Below are positions 14,841 through 23,673 of a DNA stretch of 43,615 nt, piece by piece (the first letter of the stretch is position 1; the number at the start of each line of letters is the position of its first letter). The translations under genes were made by a program, and so were the position numbers. Source of the DNA: Ruminococcaceae bacterium UBA1767 (GTDB lineage Bacteria; Bacillota; Clostridia; Oscillospirales; Acutalibacteraceae); NCBI GenBank assembly GCA_002315505.1, contig DCGX01000015.1, forward strand, positions 1 through 43,615. Direction: 5' to 3'. The notes under the pieces were generated by a model, which worked only from the letters and a program-made list of their open reading frames with translations, was not told where the DNA came from and made no database searches.

Positions 14841-15902
14841 CTAATTTACAATCAGCGAATAAATATCCTTACACGTAATCAGTGCCATAAATATCAGTAA
14901 AATCACCATACCTGCGGCATGAACAAAGCCTTCATATTTCTGATTCACGGGCTTGCGACGAACAAGCTCAATCAGAAGGAACAGCAATCTGCCGCCGTCA
15001 AGTGCAGGAAGCGGAAGAAGATTAAATATACCGATATTAATTGTAATAAGCGCCATCATAGTAAGAAGTCCCGTATAATCTGCGGTTTTAACAGAAGTCT
15101 GTGCCGCCTCGGAAACGTAATTCACAACACCGACAGGACCCGAAATATCCTTAACCGAATATTTGCCCGTAACCATATCGAAAAGACTGAGCCACACCAT
15201 ACGGAAAATGCTGACGGATTCCTTAAATGTATCAATAAATACAGTCTTAGCCGTCTTGTCAACACCGACCATAGTTACGCCCATATAAGACAGTTCAATG
15301 TCGTTGACTTCAATTTTTTTGCCGTCACGTAAAACTGTAATGTCTGCGGTTTTGCCCTCATCACGGCTGAGAAGGTACGGAACATCGCTGTAATAAAAAA
15401 CGTGCTTACCGTCAATTTCAAGAACCTTATCCTTTGATTGCAGACCCTTGTATTCTGTAACCTGCTTGTCATCAACCGTAAAGCTGTGAATATAGTTTGT
15501 ACCCGAAAGTCCGTCGGAAATGCCGAGCATAATTGCAACAAGAATAAGCCCTAAAAAAATATTAACAAGTGCACCTGCAACAACAACAACTATTCTCTGC
15601 CAGCAGGGTTTGTTGTTAAATGCTCTTTCGTCATCGCTGTCCTCGTCCTCGCCCTCCATACTGACATAACCGCCGATAGGAAGAAGTCGCCACGAATATT
15701 TAGTTTCGCCCTTCTGCTTTGAAAGAATTTTCGGACCCATACCGATAGAAAATTCATTGACCTTAACGCCGAAGAGCTTTGCAAATGTAAAGTGACCGAA
15801 TTCGTGCACCATTACAATTATACCGAAAAACAATATTGCAAGAAGGATAGTCCATTTACTTGCTATTGCTGATAATATCGTCGCTATTTTAATCGCCTCC
15901 AA
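14841..15902 (-). CDS. rseP: site-2 membrane metalloprotease RseP/RasP; start codon uncertain
   Basis: This intramembrane zinc protease cleaves membrane-bound anti-sigma factors and remnant signal peptides. It has HEFGH (about 33-37) in the first helix, the KLFGVKVNEFSIGMGP strand, a PDZ domain (about 130-210) and the C-terminal NLLPLPALDGGRLL motif carrying the third zinc ligand. The open frame reaches TTG 15900-15902, but the only good ribosome-binding site, GGAGG (15896-15900), overlaps that TTG. At normal spacing the site leads to ATA 15885-15887 in frame. The true start may be that rare codon. A hairpin repeat lies directly upstream. Confidence 0.93.
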   Translation of the reverse strand: MEAIKIATILSAIASKWTILLAILFFGIIVMVHEFGHFTFAKLFGVKVNEFSIGMGPKILSKQKGETKYSWRLLPIGGYVSMEGEDEDSDDERAFNNKPCWQRIVVVVAGALVNIFLGLILVAIMLGISDGLSGTNYIHSFTVDDKQVTEYKGLQSKDKVLEIDGKHVFYYSDVPYLLSRDEGKTADITVLRDGKKIEVNDIELSYMGVTMVGVDKTAKTVFIDTFKESVSIFRMVWLSLFDMVTGKYSVKDISGPVGVVNYVSEAAQTSVKTADYTGLLTMMALITINIGIFNLLPLPALDGGRLLFLLIELVRRKPVNQKYEGFVHAAGMVILLIFMALITCKDIYSLIVN

Positions 15903-15913
15903 GGGGAATTTTT

Positions 15914-16029
15914 GAGCCTCCCTTGTGCAAAGGGAGGTGGCTCGGCTTTGCCGAGTCGGAGGGATTGTATCTTTGATCCCTCAGTCACTTCGTGACAGCT
16001 CCCTTTTTCGCAAGCGAAAACAGGAGCCT
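15914..16029. repeat. multi-hairpin intergenic repeat element
   Basis: About 115 bases hold four consecutive perfect hairpins: CCTCCCTT/AAGGGAGG (15917-15937), CTCGGC/GCCGAG (15941-15955), GTCAC/GTGAC (15984-15996) and TTTTCGC/GCGAAAA (16005-16020). The ends read GAGCCTCC and AGGAGCC. The architecture resembles the palindromic CCTCCCT...AGGGAGG elements scattered through many clostridial genomes. Only this copy is seen in the window. It sits between a DUF559 gene and the 5' end of rseP. Confidence 0.75.
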
Positions 16030-16035
16030 GATGTT

Positions 16036-16383
16036 CTATTTTAGAATTTCATCATGATATTCGCATACTCCGTCAAAATTTTTGTTTATTTCATTATTCG
16101 GAATTCTGATTACTTTGATACCATAACCACTTAAATAATCTGTTCTTTGTATATCATTTTTTAACTTTTCATCCTCGTAATGCTGTGCGCCATCAAGCTC
16201 TATAACTATTTTGGCTTTCGCACAGTAAAAATCTGCAATATATTTACCTAATATTTTTTGCCGTGTAACCTTTAACGGATAATCTTTCAAAAAATCATAC
16301 CACAGATGTTTTTCTTCTTTTGTCAAATTGCGACGAAGTTCTTTCGCATACGGCACAAGATTCTTATTATGCTTTCTATCCAT
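16036..16383 (-). CDS. DUF559 endonuclease-like protein
   Basis: The 115-residue protein belongs to the DUF559 family, which has a very-short-patch-repair/PD-(D/E)XK nuclease fold. Motifs: ARELRRNLTKEE-type start (here AKELRRNLTKEEKHLWY), RQKILGKYIADFYCAKAKI (Asp), VIELDGAQHYEDE (Glu and Asp of the active site) and a GIKVIRIPNNEI strand. Length is typical. Its ATG overlaps the last codons and stop of ispC (16376-16383). Function of such proteins is unknown. In clostridial genomes they often lie beside hairpin repeats, as here, so it is probably part of an inserted unit. Confidence 0.88.
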   Translation of the reverse strand: MDRKHNKNLVPYAKELRRNLTKEEKHLWYDFLKDYPLKVTRQKILGKYIADFYCAKAKIVIELDGAQHYEDEKLKNDIQRTDYLSGYGIKVIRIPNNEINKNFDGVCEYHDEILK

Positions 16384-17524
16384 TAATTTTATTTCTCACA
16401 AACTCTCTTGCCCAGTTATACATATTGATAACATCCTCGAGAGTATATGTATCGAACTTCTGCGAAGCCTCAACTGTCTGATGGACAAGGTCTTCAATCT
16501 GCAAAAATCTGATTTTTCCCTGACGGAAGGCAAGGTTTGCCTCCTCATTTGCGGCATTTGCGCAGGCAGGGAAAAGTCCGCCGTCGTTGATTGCTTTTCT
16601 GCACACATTGATAAGACCGAAGGTTTCATAATCGGGCTTGTCAAAGGTAAGCGTTCCGTAATCTGTCAGAGAAAGATCCTTTACAGGTGACGGAATTCTG
16701 TTCGGATAAGTGAGTGCATACTGAATCGGAATTCTCATATCGGGAACACCGAGCTGTGCAATAACAGAGTTGTCAACATACTGCACAAGCGAATGAACAA
16801 CACTCTGTCTGTGCACAACAATATCAATATCGCTCGGATTCATAGAAAACAGCCAAACCGCCTCGATTAATTCAAGACCTTTATTCATCATTGAAGCAGA
16901 GTCGATGGTTATTTTTGCACCCATGCTCCAGTTCGGATGATTGAGTGCCTCTTTTACAGTTACATTTTCAAGCTCGCTTCTTTTTTTGCCGAAGAACGGG
17001 CCGCCTGAAGCGGTAAGAATGAGCTTTTTGATTTCTTTTTTATCGGGACAACCCTGCATTGACTGGAAAATTGCGGAATGCTCGCTGTCAACGGGCAAAA
17101 TGCTGACATTCTTTTCCTTTGCAAGATTCACAACAAGCTGACCGCCTGCAACAAGAGTTTCCTTGTTAGCTAAAGCAAGCTCGCTTCCTGCATTGATTGC
17201 AGCAACCGTCGGCTCAAGTCCTGCCATGCCGACAATGGAATTAAGCACATAATCTGCACCGAGTGATGCACATTCGCAGATACCCTTCATTCCGGAAAGA
17301 ACTTTTGTATCCGTGTCCGCAACCTTTATTTTTAACTCTTCAGCCGATTTTTCATCCACCATTGAGGCATATTTCGGCTTGAATTTTCTGATTTGTTTTT
17401 CAATTATATCAACATTTGTTCCTGCGGTGAGTGCAAGCACCTCGTAACCCTGCAAATCGATTACTTCAAGTGCCTGTGTTCCTATTGAACCTGTCGAGCC
17501 TAAAACCGTAACAACCTTACTCAT
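16376..17524 (-). CDS. ispC: 1-deoxy-D-xylulose 5-phosphate reductoisomerase
   Basis: IspC (Dxr) is the NADPH-dependent second enzyme of the MEP pathway. The 382-residue protein has the Rossmann motif VLGSTGSIGTQALEVI, the GMAGLEPTVAAINAG stretch and catalytic-loop motifs LPVDSEHSAIFQ, LTASGGPFF, NWSMGAKITIDSASMMNKG and the GTLTFDKPDYETFGLI segment. Length is normal. It is nine bases after cdsA. Downstream the gene order usual in Firmicutes (ispC-rseP) is interrupted by the DUF559 gene and repeat. Fosmidomycin is the known inhibitor of the family. Confidence 0.97.
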   Translation of the reverse strand: MSKVVTVLGSTGSIGTQALEVIDLQGYEVLALTAGTNVDIIEKQIRKFKPKYASMVDEKSAEELKIKVADTDTKVLSGMKGICECASLGADYVLNSIVGMAGLEPTVAAINAGSELALANKETLVAGGQLVVNLAKEKNVSILPVDSEHSAIFQSMQGCPDKKEIKKLILTASGGPFFGKKRSELENVTVKEALNHPNWSMGAKITIDSASMMNKGLELIEAVWLFSMNPSDIDIVVHRQSVVHSLVQYVDNSVIAQLGVPDMRIPIQYALTYPNRIPSPVKDLSLTDYGTLTFDKPDYETFGLINVCRKAINDGGLFPACANAANEEANLAFRQGKIRFLQIEDLVHQTVEASQKFDTYTLEDVINMYNWAREFVRNKING

Positions 17525-17533
17525 AGTATCACC

Positions 17534-18394
17534 TTAAAAAGCAAATGTATTTACCACACTCAAAAATGCGTACATTACAGGGAACACGAAAAGCATACTG
17601 TCAAAGCGGTCCATAATCCCACCGTGTCCCGGAATGAGCCATCCGTAGTCCTTGACTCCGTAATGTCTTTTAATAACCGATGCACTGAGGTCACCGAAAA
17701 TGCTGATAACCGAAAGTGCCATCGAAACAGGAATTACTGCATACCAATCCCAAAGGAAGAGATTTCCGTCGGGGAAGAACTTGTTTGCGAAAAAGAAATA
17801 AAGTACAACATTCAATGCGGCTGTGATTACGATACCACCGATTGCACCCTCCCATGTTTTTTTCGGACTTACAACAGGAGTCATCTTGTGCTTGCCGAAA
17901 AATACGCCTGTGAAGTATGCGAAAATATCCGAAAGCCATGCACATGAAATTACAAACAGCATGAGATACATAACAACATATTTGTCGTACTTGTCATAAA
18001 CCAGCTGTAAATCATTTATTCTTATCCAGCATCCGAGTGCCATAGGCACTGCAACTGACGATACAAGCGAAATTGCAACCTGGTCAAAATGCACCTCACT
18101 GTGCCATTTAACCATCATTATAAGCATTGCAATTACATATGCCGTGAATGCCGCAAACGGAGTTATATGAATTTTCTCAAGCAGGCTGTATCTCAGCTCA
18201 AGCGGTATATATGCGCTGACCGCAATAGACAAAACCATAAACGGGAGCTTCACCTTTGCAACATTGTTAAGCTCGTAAACTGCGATACCGCAGACTACTG
18301 CAATGATAAGCGGGAAAATAAAAGTGTTAAGAGTGAAAAGGGAGCCTAAAAGAATAACCGCAATTATAACTCCGGAAATAATTCTTTCTTTCAT
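17534..18394 (-). CDS. cdsA: phosphatidate cytidylyltransferase
   Basis: CdsA makes CDP-diacylglycerol from phosphatidic acid and CTP in the membrane. The 286-residue product has about eight hydrophobic helices and the family signature with SASVIKRHYGVKDYG and PGHGGIMDRFDS near the C-terminus (Mg-binding Asp residues). I choose ATG 18392-18394, which lies nine or ten bases after GGAGGT. A TTG two codons earlier overlaps the uppS stop but is too close to that site. It follows uppS almost without a gap. Confidence 0.95.
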   Translation of the reverse strand: MKERIISGVIIAVILLGSLFTLNTFIFPLIIAVVCGIAVYELNNVAKVKLPFMVLSIAVSAYIPLELRYSLLEKIHITPFAAFTAYVIAMLIMMVKWHSEVHFDQVAISLVSSVAVPMALGCWIRINDLQLVYDKYDKYVVMYLMLFVISCAWLSDIFAYFTGVFFGKHKMTPVVSPKKTWEGAIGGIVITAALNVVLYFFFANKFFPDGNLFLWDWYAVIPVSMALSVISIFGDLSASVIKRHYGVKDYGWLIPGHGGIMDRFDSMLFVFPVMYAFLSVVNTFAF

Positions 18395-18396
18395 AA

Positions 18397-19113
18397 TCAA
18401 ACACCTCCGAAGCGTCTGTTACGATTATTAAAATCGTCAATAGCCTTATCGAGGTCAGCAGGAGTGAAATCAGGCCACAGAATATCCGAGAACCAGAATT
18501 CCGAATAAGCCGACTGCCAGATAAGGAAATTTGAAAGTCTGTACTCACCGCTCGGACGAATAATCAAATCGGGGTCAGGCTCACCTGCTGTGTAAAGATG
18601 GTCGGAAATCATCTGCTCGGTAATATCCTCGGGATTGATTTTTCCGTCCTTTACATCTGCGGCAATTTTCTTGAAGCCGTCAAGAATTTCGAGTCTTCCG
18701 CCGTAGTTGATAGCGATATTGACATCGTACTTGTCTGCGTCCTTTGATTCCTCTTCAGTTGTGTCGAAAAGCTCATTCAAATCATCGGGGATACCCTCAC
18801 GATGACCGATGAAATGCATTCTCATACCCTTCTGAAGATTTTCTTCCTGTCTTTCCTGAGCCTCGCCCATATACTCACGGAACAAATCCATAAGCGCCTG
18901 AACCTCCTCAGGCGGTCTTCTCCAGTTTTCGGTCGAGAAAGCATAGAACGTAATACATTTTATTCCGATTTCTCCTGCATAATCACAAATCTGTTTAAAA
19001 ACCTTTGCGCCTGCCTTATGACCTTCGGAACGAGGCAGGTTTCTCTGCTTAGCCCATCGGCCGTTGCCGTCCATTATTATTCCGATATGAGCGGGAATTT
19101 TTCTGTTCTCCAT
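18397..19113 (-). CDS. uppS: isoprenyl transferase (undecaprenyl diphosphate synthase)
   Basis: UppS builds the C55 lipid carrier for peptidoglycan and wall polymers. The 238-residue protein begins with HIGIIMDGNGRWAKQRN (catalytic Asp, P-loop) and RSEGHKAGAK, continues with TFYAFSTENWRR, and ends with DLIIRPSGEYRLSNFLIWQS and SEFWFSDILWPDF. All are cis-prenyltransferase signatures. It lies in the pyrH-frr-uppS-cdsA-ispC order common in Firmicutes and thus next to the pathway that supplies its isoprenoid precursors. Confidence 0.97.
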   Translation of the reverse strand: MENRKIPAHIGIIMDGNGRWAKQRNLPRSEGHKAGAKVFKQICDYAGEIGIKCITFYAFSTENWRRPPEEVQALMDLFREYMGEAQERQEENLQKGMRMHFIGHREGIPDDLNELFDTTEEESKDADKYDVNIAINYGGRLEILDGFKKIAADVKDGKINPEDITEQMISDHLYTAGEPDPDLIIRPSGEYRLSNFLIWQSAYSEFWFSDILWPDFTPADLDKAIDDFNNRNRRFGGV

Positions 19114-19138
19114 AAAAATACCTCAAACCTAACAAACA

Positions 19139-19158
19139 GGGCAGACGTAAGCCTGCCC
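19139..19158 (-). terminator. hairpin between frr and uppS (weak terminator or attenuator)
   Basis: GGGCAG and CTGCCC pair around an eight-base loop. In the operon direction it is followed by TGTTTGTTAGGTTT, a poor T tract, so partial termination or mRNA processing is more likely than a full stop. Confidence 0.4.
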
Positions 19159-19182
19159 CGAAATTCATAATTGAATTATGTC

Positions 19183-19737
19183 TTAAACTGACATAACCTC
19201 TTTTTCCTTTGCCGAAGCAAGAGCATCGATTTCCTTAATGGAATCATCTGTGATTTTCTGAAGCTTTTCTTCACCGTTTTTGAGGTCGTCCTCTGTGATT
19301 TCGGAAGCCTTCTGCATCTTCTTGAGCTTGTCGATGGAATCACGGCGGATTGAACGAACAGCAACCTTTGAATCCTCAGCCATCTTCTTGATATCCTTAA
19401 CGATTTCCTTACGTCTGTCCTCTGTGAGCGGTGGGAATGTAAGACGAATTACATTACCGTCGTTCTGCGGATTGATACCGATATCCGAAGCAAGAATTGC
19501 CTTATAAATCGGAGTAAGAGTTGACTTATCCCACGGCTGAATAACAAGAATTCTTGCTTCAGCAACAGAGATTGCAGCCATCTGATTAATCGGTGTCGGA
19601 ACTCCCCAGTAATCAACCTGGATTTTGTCAAGAACGCCCGGATTTGCACGACCTGCACGGATTGCGCCGTATTCCTTATCAAGAACGGCAATAGTTTTGC
19701 TCATTTTTTCTTTTGTAAAATCAAATACTTCTTTCAT
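19183..19737 (-). CDS. frr: ribosome recycling factor
   Basis: RRF acts with EF-G to split the ribosome after termination. The 184-residue protein shows the conserved IRAGRANPGVLDKI, YYG-type VDYWGVPTPINQMA segment, ILVIQPWDKSTL, and LTEDRRKEIVKDIKK followed by the SIRRDS helix. Length is standard. It follows pyrH by 17 bases, the usual pairing. Confidence 0.98.
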   Translation of the reverse strand: MKEVFDFTKEKMSKTIAVLDKEYGAIRAGRANPGVLDKIQVDYWGVPTPINQMAAISVAEARILVIQPWDKSTLTPIYKAILASDIGINPQNDGNVIRLTFPPLTEDRRKEIVKDIKKMAEDSKVAVRSIRRDSIDKLKKMQKASEITEDDLKNGEEKLQKITDDSIKEIDALASAKEKEVMSV

Positions 19738-19754
19738 AGCTATTCTCCTATAAA

Positions 19755-20453
19755 TTATTCTTTTACCAATGTACCGATATTTTCACCGTTGACGGCTCTG
19801 ATAATATTCTCAGGGTCTTCAAGGTTAAACACTAAAATCGAAATATTGTTGTCTCTGCAAAGTGAAGCCGCTGTGCTGTCCATAACCTTAAGTCCCTTTG
19901 CAAGAACCTCGGAATGTGAAAGCTCATCGTACTTGACAGCATCATCGAATTTATTCGGGTCTTTATCATAAACTCCGTCAACGTTAGTTGCCTTGAAGAT
20001 TACTTCTGCTTCAATTTCCGCTGCACGAAGTGCCGCTGTTGTGTCAGTTGAGAAGAACGGACAACCTGTACCGCAGCCGAAAATTACAACCTCACCGTTG
20101 TTGAGAGCCTTTACTGCATCACGTGCAACATACTGCTCTGCGATTGGTTGCATACCTACTGCAGACATAACTCTTGCCTTAACGCCGAGCTGCTCAAGTG
20201 CCTCGCAAAGAGCAAGTGAATTCATTACAGTTGCAAGCATACCCATATTATCGGCTCTTGTTCTGTTCATAGTACCGCTGCTTCTTCCTCTCCAGAAGTT
20301 TCCGCCGCCGACAACAAGTCCGACCTGAACACCCATTTCAGCTACTCTTTTTACATAAGTACAAACATTTGTAACCATATCGAAATCAATGCCGTGTCCC
20401 TGCTGACCTGCAAGTACCTCACCGCTGAGCTTAAGTAAAATTCTCTTATACAT
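19755..20453 (-). CDS. pyrH: UMP kinase
   Basis: PyrH phosphorylates UMP to UDP and is an allosteric hexamer of the amino-acid kinase fold. The 232-residue product has RILLKLSGEVLAG at the N-terminus, VVGGGNFWRGR, RTRADNMGMLATVMN, and FGCGTGCPFFSTDTTAALRA. The start is ATG 20451-20453, seven bases after GGAGG; a TTG one codon upstream is less well spaced. It is the first gene of a ten-gene-plus operon, with a promoter about 35 bases upstream. Confidence 0.96.
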   Translation of the reverse strand: MYKRILLKLSGEVLAGQQGHGIDFDMVTNVCTYVKRVAEMGVQVGLVVGGGNFWRGRSSGTMNRTRADNMGMLATVMNSLALCEALEQLGVKARVMSAVGMQPIAEQYVARDAVKALNNGEVVIFGCGTGCPFFSTDTTAALRAAEIEAEVIFKATNVDGVYDKDPNKFDDAVKYDELSHSEVLAKGLKVMDSTAASLCRDNNISILVFNLEDPENIIRAVNGENIGTLVKE

Positions 20454-20486
20454 CAAAAGACCTCCATATTTCGCTTATTCTATATT

Positions 20487-20515
20487 ATTTTACTTTAAAA
20501 CTTGCAAACTGTAAA
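20487..20515 (-). promoter_or_regulatory. promoter of the pyrH-to-polC operon
   Basis: Minus strand TTTACA (20510-20515), 17-base spacer, TAAAAT (20487-20492). A second overlapping option (TTGCAA with TATAGA, also 17 bases) lies a few bases downstream, so the exact start point is uncertain. Confidence 0.55.
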
Positions 20516-20616
20516 GTGGTATTTTAATATTTTAATTAAATTTTTACAAATTTTCTTCTTTATTTTATCTGCAATATAATGTATAATAGATACATTATAG
20601 ATTTAAGGAGACAGCT

Positions 20617-22710
20617 ATGCTTAATCTTATTTCAAGAAATACACCCAAAATTAAAGATAATTTTATAATAAAAGATATTGAAGCCGTTGATGGCTTCGAT
20701 ACCTATGAAATCTATGCCGAGGATAACAAAATAGTTCTTGCCGGAAGCAGTCCCTGTGCCAAGGCAATGGCTTACTACCGTTATCTCGGTGACTTCTGCT
20801 CGGTTGTTATCACGAGCGGAGATTATGATATTTCCACGCTCGGCACTTCACCTCTGCCTGAAGAAAAAATCACTCATACAGTAAGGCAGAAAATCCGTGC
20901 GAGAATGAGCTATGAAATGTTCTCGCTTCAGGGCAACTTCTGGGGCTTTGACAGATGGCAGAAGGAAATAGACTTCATGGTAATGAACGGCATTAACACC
21001 GCCCTTCAGCCTGTCGGCTTCGATGGTGTTATGTACAAAATGCTCAGCGAAATAGGTCTTGATGATAATGTCAGCCTTGAATATTCGAGTGGCCCTGCAT
21101 TTTTAATGCGTCAGCTTACAGGCAACATTGCTTCGACAAACGCAGTTATGAGCAAAACCTATCTTGAAAGGAAGGTTGTACTCGGCAGAATGATTACCGA
21201 ACGGATGAAGGAGGTCGGCATTGAGCCTGTACTCCCTGCCGCTTTGCCGAGTGTACCGTTCTCGCTGAGAAGAAAAGCCATAAAAATGGAAATTTTCAAA
21301 GCTCCGATGTGGTACAATTTCCCGCCGATTTTCTTTATCAAGCCCGAGAACTATTACTACGTTTATTTTAACAATAAATTTCTTGAAGTACAGAAAAGAC
21401 TCATCGGTGAAACAGGTTCATATTTCTTTGAGCCGCTCTATGATGTAAATCCCAAGGGCTTCACCTCTCACCTTGAGCAGACAGGTGCCGCACTCAAGGC
21501 ATTGTTAAAGCTGTTCTGCGAAAATGCCGTCTGCTATACTCACGTAGGCTCAATTTCCGAGAGCTTTTTCAAGAAAACCTCTGCCGACGGATTCATCATT
21601 ATTGATGACAAAAACACACCCGAAACTATCGAATTCCTTAAGGACAAGACTCACCTTGTTGCGATTACCGGCAACCGATACGGCAGAACGGGAATTTACG
21701 GAAATGTTGACAAAATTTCAGCCAACCCGTATATTCAGAGAAAGGCACAGACAGACACCGTCCTCGGTACTGCCGTCAACCTTGACACCTTCGATGAAAA
21801 CCCGATGTATTGCGGAACCGTTCTTCATGCACTCACACAAAATGACAGCTTCAATGCTGATGAATTTATCCGTTCCTTCTGTAAAAAGAGATATAAAACC
21901 GATGCGTATTCGGACAAGCTCATCGAGCTTAAAAATCTCTGCAATCAGGACGAATGTGCAGGCTCAATTATCTGTGCAAGACCTTGCACAAACGTAAAGC
22001 ATACCGCTCCGTATGATTCGGTTGAGAGAGTTATCGACTTCAAAAAATTATATGAGCTTGCGAATTCTATTCTCAAAACAGACGAGAGAAAAATCGACAC
22101 GATGCGTGCGGATTTGCAGTCAATTGTGCGACAGTTTTTGTCGGAGCTTGCATACCCTGTTTACAAAGCCGCAACATCATTTTTCTACGATGGAAATGTA
22201 GGAAACTTTGAGCAGGCAAGTAACCTTTTCCTTGAAATATGCGAGGATATGGACAGACTTCTCAAAACAAGAAAAGAAACCTGCTTCTGCATTAAATATT
22301 CCGATGCGCAGGAGCTTGGTGATACAAACGAAGAAAAGGAAGCAATTCAGATTAACTATCTTATGCTTCACACAATATGGGGCCCGTTTGACCATTCTGT
22401 TCTTTACGATACCGTTTGGAACGAGTGGGCAGGACTTATCAAGGACTACTACGAAGGCAGATGGCATATGTATTTCCGCTCACTTGCCGCATATTTCAGC
22501 ACACCGAAAAAATTAAAGGACAATTCAAAGAAACAGCCTCTTGACAGAAACGAATACAAAGGCTCGTATCAGGCAAAGCGTCTTGCATTTTTCGAGGACG
22601 ATTTCCTCGAGGGATATCTGCCGAAAAAGGACGGAGTGGAAGAGGAAGACACAATTGAAGTCTGCAAAGAAATTTTAGAAAAATATGCAGAGGTTTACAA
22701 ACAATTCTGA
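20617..22710 (+). CDS. GH89-like (alpha-N-acetylglucosaminidase family) protein with altered catalytic residues
   Basis: The 697-residue protein matches the GH89 layout: small N-terminal domain (1-85), barrel with RARMSYEMFSL, FDRWQKEIDFMVMNGINTAL (111-130), GPAFLMRQLTGNI and MKEVGIEPVLPAALPSVP, and a helical C-terminal domain from about 410. Characterised GH89 enzymes use two glutamates, in a DPFxE-type and an xEGI..NP-type motif. Here these places read EPLYD (272-276) and LDTFDENP (389-396), so both glutamates appear to be aspartates (276 and 390). No signal peptide, so a cytoplasmic location is expected. Its stop overlaps the start of the ECF S component (TGATG). Activity is uncertain. Confidence 0.8.
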   Translation: MLNLISRNTPKIKDNFIIKDIEAVDGFDTYEIYAEDNKIVLAGSSPCAKAMAYYRYLGDFCSVVITSGDYDISTLGTSPLPEEKITHTVRQKIRARMSYEMFSLQGNFWGFDRWQKEIDFMVMNGINTALQPVGFDGVMYKMLSEIGLDDNVSLEYSSGPAFLMRQLTGNIASTNAVMSKTYLERKVVLGRMITERMKEVGIEPVLPAALPSVPFSLRRKAIKMEIFKAPMWYNFPPIFFIKPENYYYVYFNNKFLEVQKRLIGETGSYFFEPLYDVNPKGFTSHLEQTGAALKALLKLFCENAVCYTHVGSISESFFKKTSADGFIIIDDKNTPETIEFLKDKTHLVAITGNRYGRTGIYGNVDKISANPYIQRKAQTDTVLGTAVNLDTFDENPMYCGTVLHALTQNDSFNADEFIRSFCKKRYKTDAYSDKLIELKNLCNQDECAGSIICARPCTNVKHTAPYDSVERVIDFKKLYELANSILKTDERKIDTMRADLQSIVRQFLSELAYPVYKAATSFFYDGNVGNFEQASNLFLEICEDMDRLLKTRKETCFCIKYSDAQELGDTNEEKEAIQINYLMLHTIWGPFDHSVLYDTVWNEWAGLIKDYYEGRWHMYFRSLAAYFSTPKKLKDNSKKQPLDRNEYKGSYQAKRLAFFEDDFLEGYLPKKDGVEEEDTIEVCKEILEKYAEVYKQF

Positions 22711-23285
22711 TGAAAAGACAAACAACAACCTATAAAATTACAATCGGTGCATTAATGGCGGCATTTGCCGTAATTCTGCCTCAGATATTTCATTTTACGG
22801 GCATACCGCAGGTCGGCTCAGTCTTTTTGCCGATGCACATACCCGTACTGATTTCGGGTTTTCTGCTCGGCCCTGTTTACGGAATGCTGATTGGTATTGT
22901 TTCGCCGATAATCAGTATGCTCATCACGAGTATGCCGACTCTTGAACGACTCCCGTTTATGATTGGTGAGCTTGCGGTTTACGGACTTGTAAGCGGTTCA
23001 ATGTACCATCTGTTCAACTTCAGAAGCAAAAAGCTCGGCACGATTTTTTCACTCATCGTATCAATGCTTGCAGGTCGTGTTTTTTACGCACTTATGCTCT
23101 GTGTTGCACTATGGGTATTCAAGCTCGAATGCGGCGGATATATGGCGGCGGTGAGTGCAACAATTCAGGGTGTTTACGGAATAGTTTTGCAGATTATCGC
23201 AATTCCTCCGATAGTTTATGCGGCAAAAAAAGGTGGCTTTATCGCAAATGATTCAAAAGGCAAAAAAACTGCTAAAAGAAAATAA
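22710..23285 (+). CDS. ECF transporter S component (substrate-binding membrane subunit)
   Basis: The 191-residue protein has about six hydrophobic helices and the S-component pattern FLPMHIPVLISGFLLGPVYG followed by IGIVSPIISMLITSMP. The N-terminal helix carries the small-residue ALMAAFAVI stretch that docks to EcfT. ECF S components bind vitamins or their precursors. Substrate cannot be read from sequence, and the shared EcfA/EcfT module is not in the window. Its ATG overlaps the stop of the GH89-like gene by one base, so the two are likely coupled. Confidence 0.85.
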   Translation: MKRQTTTYKITIGALMAAFAVILPQIFHFTGIPQVGSVFLPMHIPVLISGFLLGPVYGMLIGIVSPIISMLITSMPTLERLPFMIGELAVYGLVSGSMYHLFNFRSKKLGTIFSLIVSMLAGRVFYALMLCVALWVFKLECGGYMAAVSATIQGVYGIVLQIIAIPPIVYAAKKGGFIANDSKGKKTAKRK

Positions 23286-23667
23286 ATATACCTTTGTTGC
23301 AATCAGCGCAGACGAAATTTACACCTCACAAAAACGAGGCGTCGCACCGATTCTTGATAAAATTGACGAAAATCCCGATTTTTTCAAGGGTGCGGTTATT
23401 GCCGACAAGGTTATCGGCAAGGCGGCGGCAATGCTCCTTGTAAGATACGGTGTCAGCGAAATTTTTGCCGTGCTCACAAGTGAAAAGGCAATTGAATATA
23501 TTAAAAATAAACCCGTAAAATTAACATATGATAATAAAACCGGGTACATTATCAATCGTGACAAAACAGATATGTGCCCGATGGAAAAAGCGGTCTTTGA
23601 CACCGATGACGAAGCTCTCGGTGAAAAATTAATTAGAGAAAAACGAAATCAGCTTATGAAAGGATGA
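23248..23667 (+). CDS. DUF1893 protein (deaminase-like fold)
   Basis: DUF1893 proteins have a cytidine-deaminase-like fold but unproven activity. Here the order is KAKKLLKENKYTFVAI, TSQKRGVAPILD, VIADKVIGKAAAMLLV, and the C-terminal DMCPMEKAVFDTDDE. The deaminase H-A-E motif is absent (DKVIGKAAA in its place); one CPME segment remains. I choose ATG 23248 because the family begins at this point and AAAGGTGG lies upstream; an ATG ten codons earlier sits deep in the ECF gene. The gene overlaps the end of the ECF S-component gene by 38 bases. Confidence 0.8.
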   Translation: MIQKAKKLLKENKYTFVAISADEIYTSQKRGVAPILDKIDENPDFFKGAVIADKVIGKAAAMLLVRYGVSEIFAVLTSEKAIEYIKNKPVKLTYDNKTGYIINRDKTDMCPMEKAVFDTDDEALGEKLIREKRNQLMKG

Positions 23668-23673
23668 TTTATT

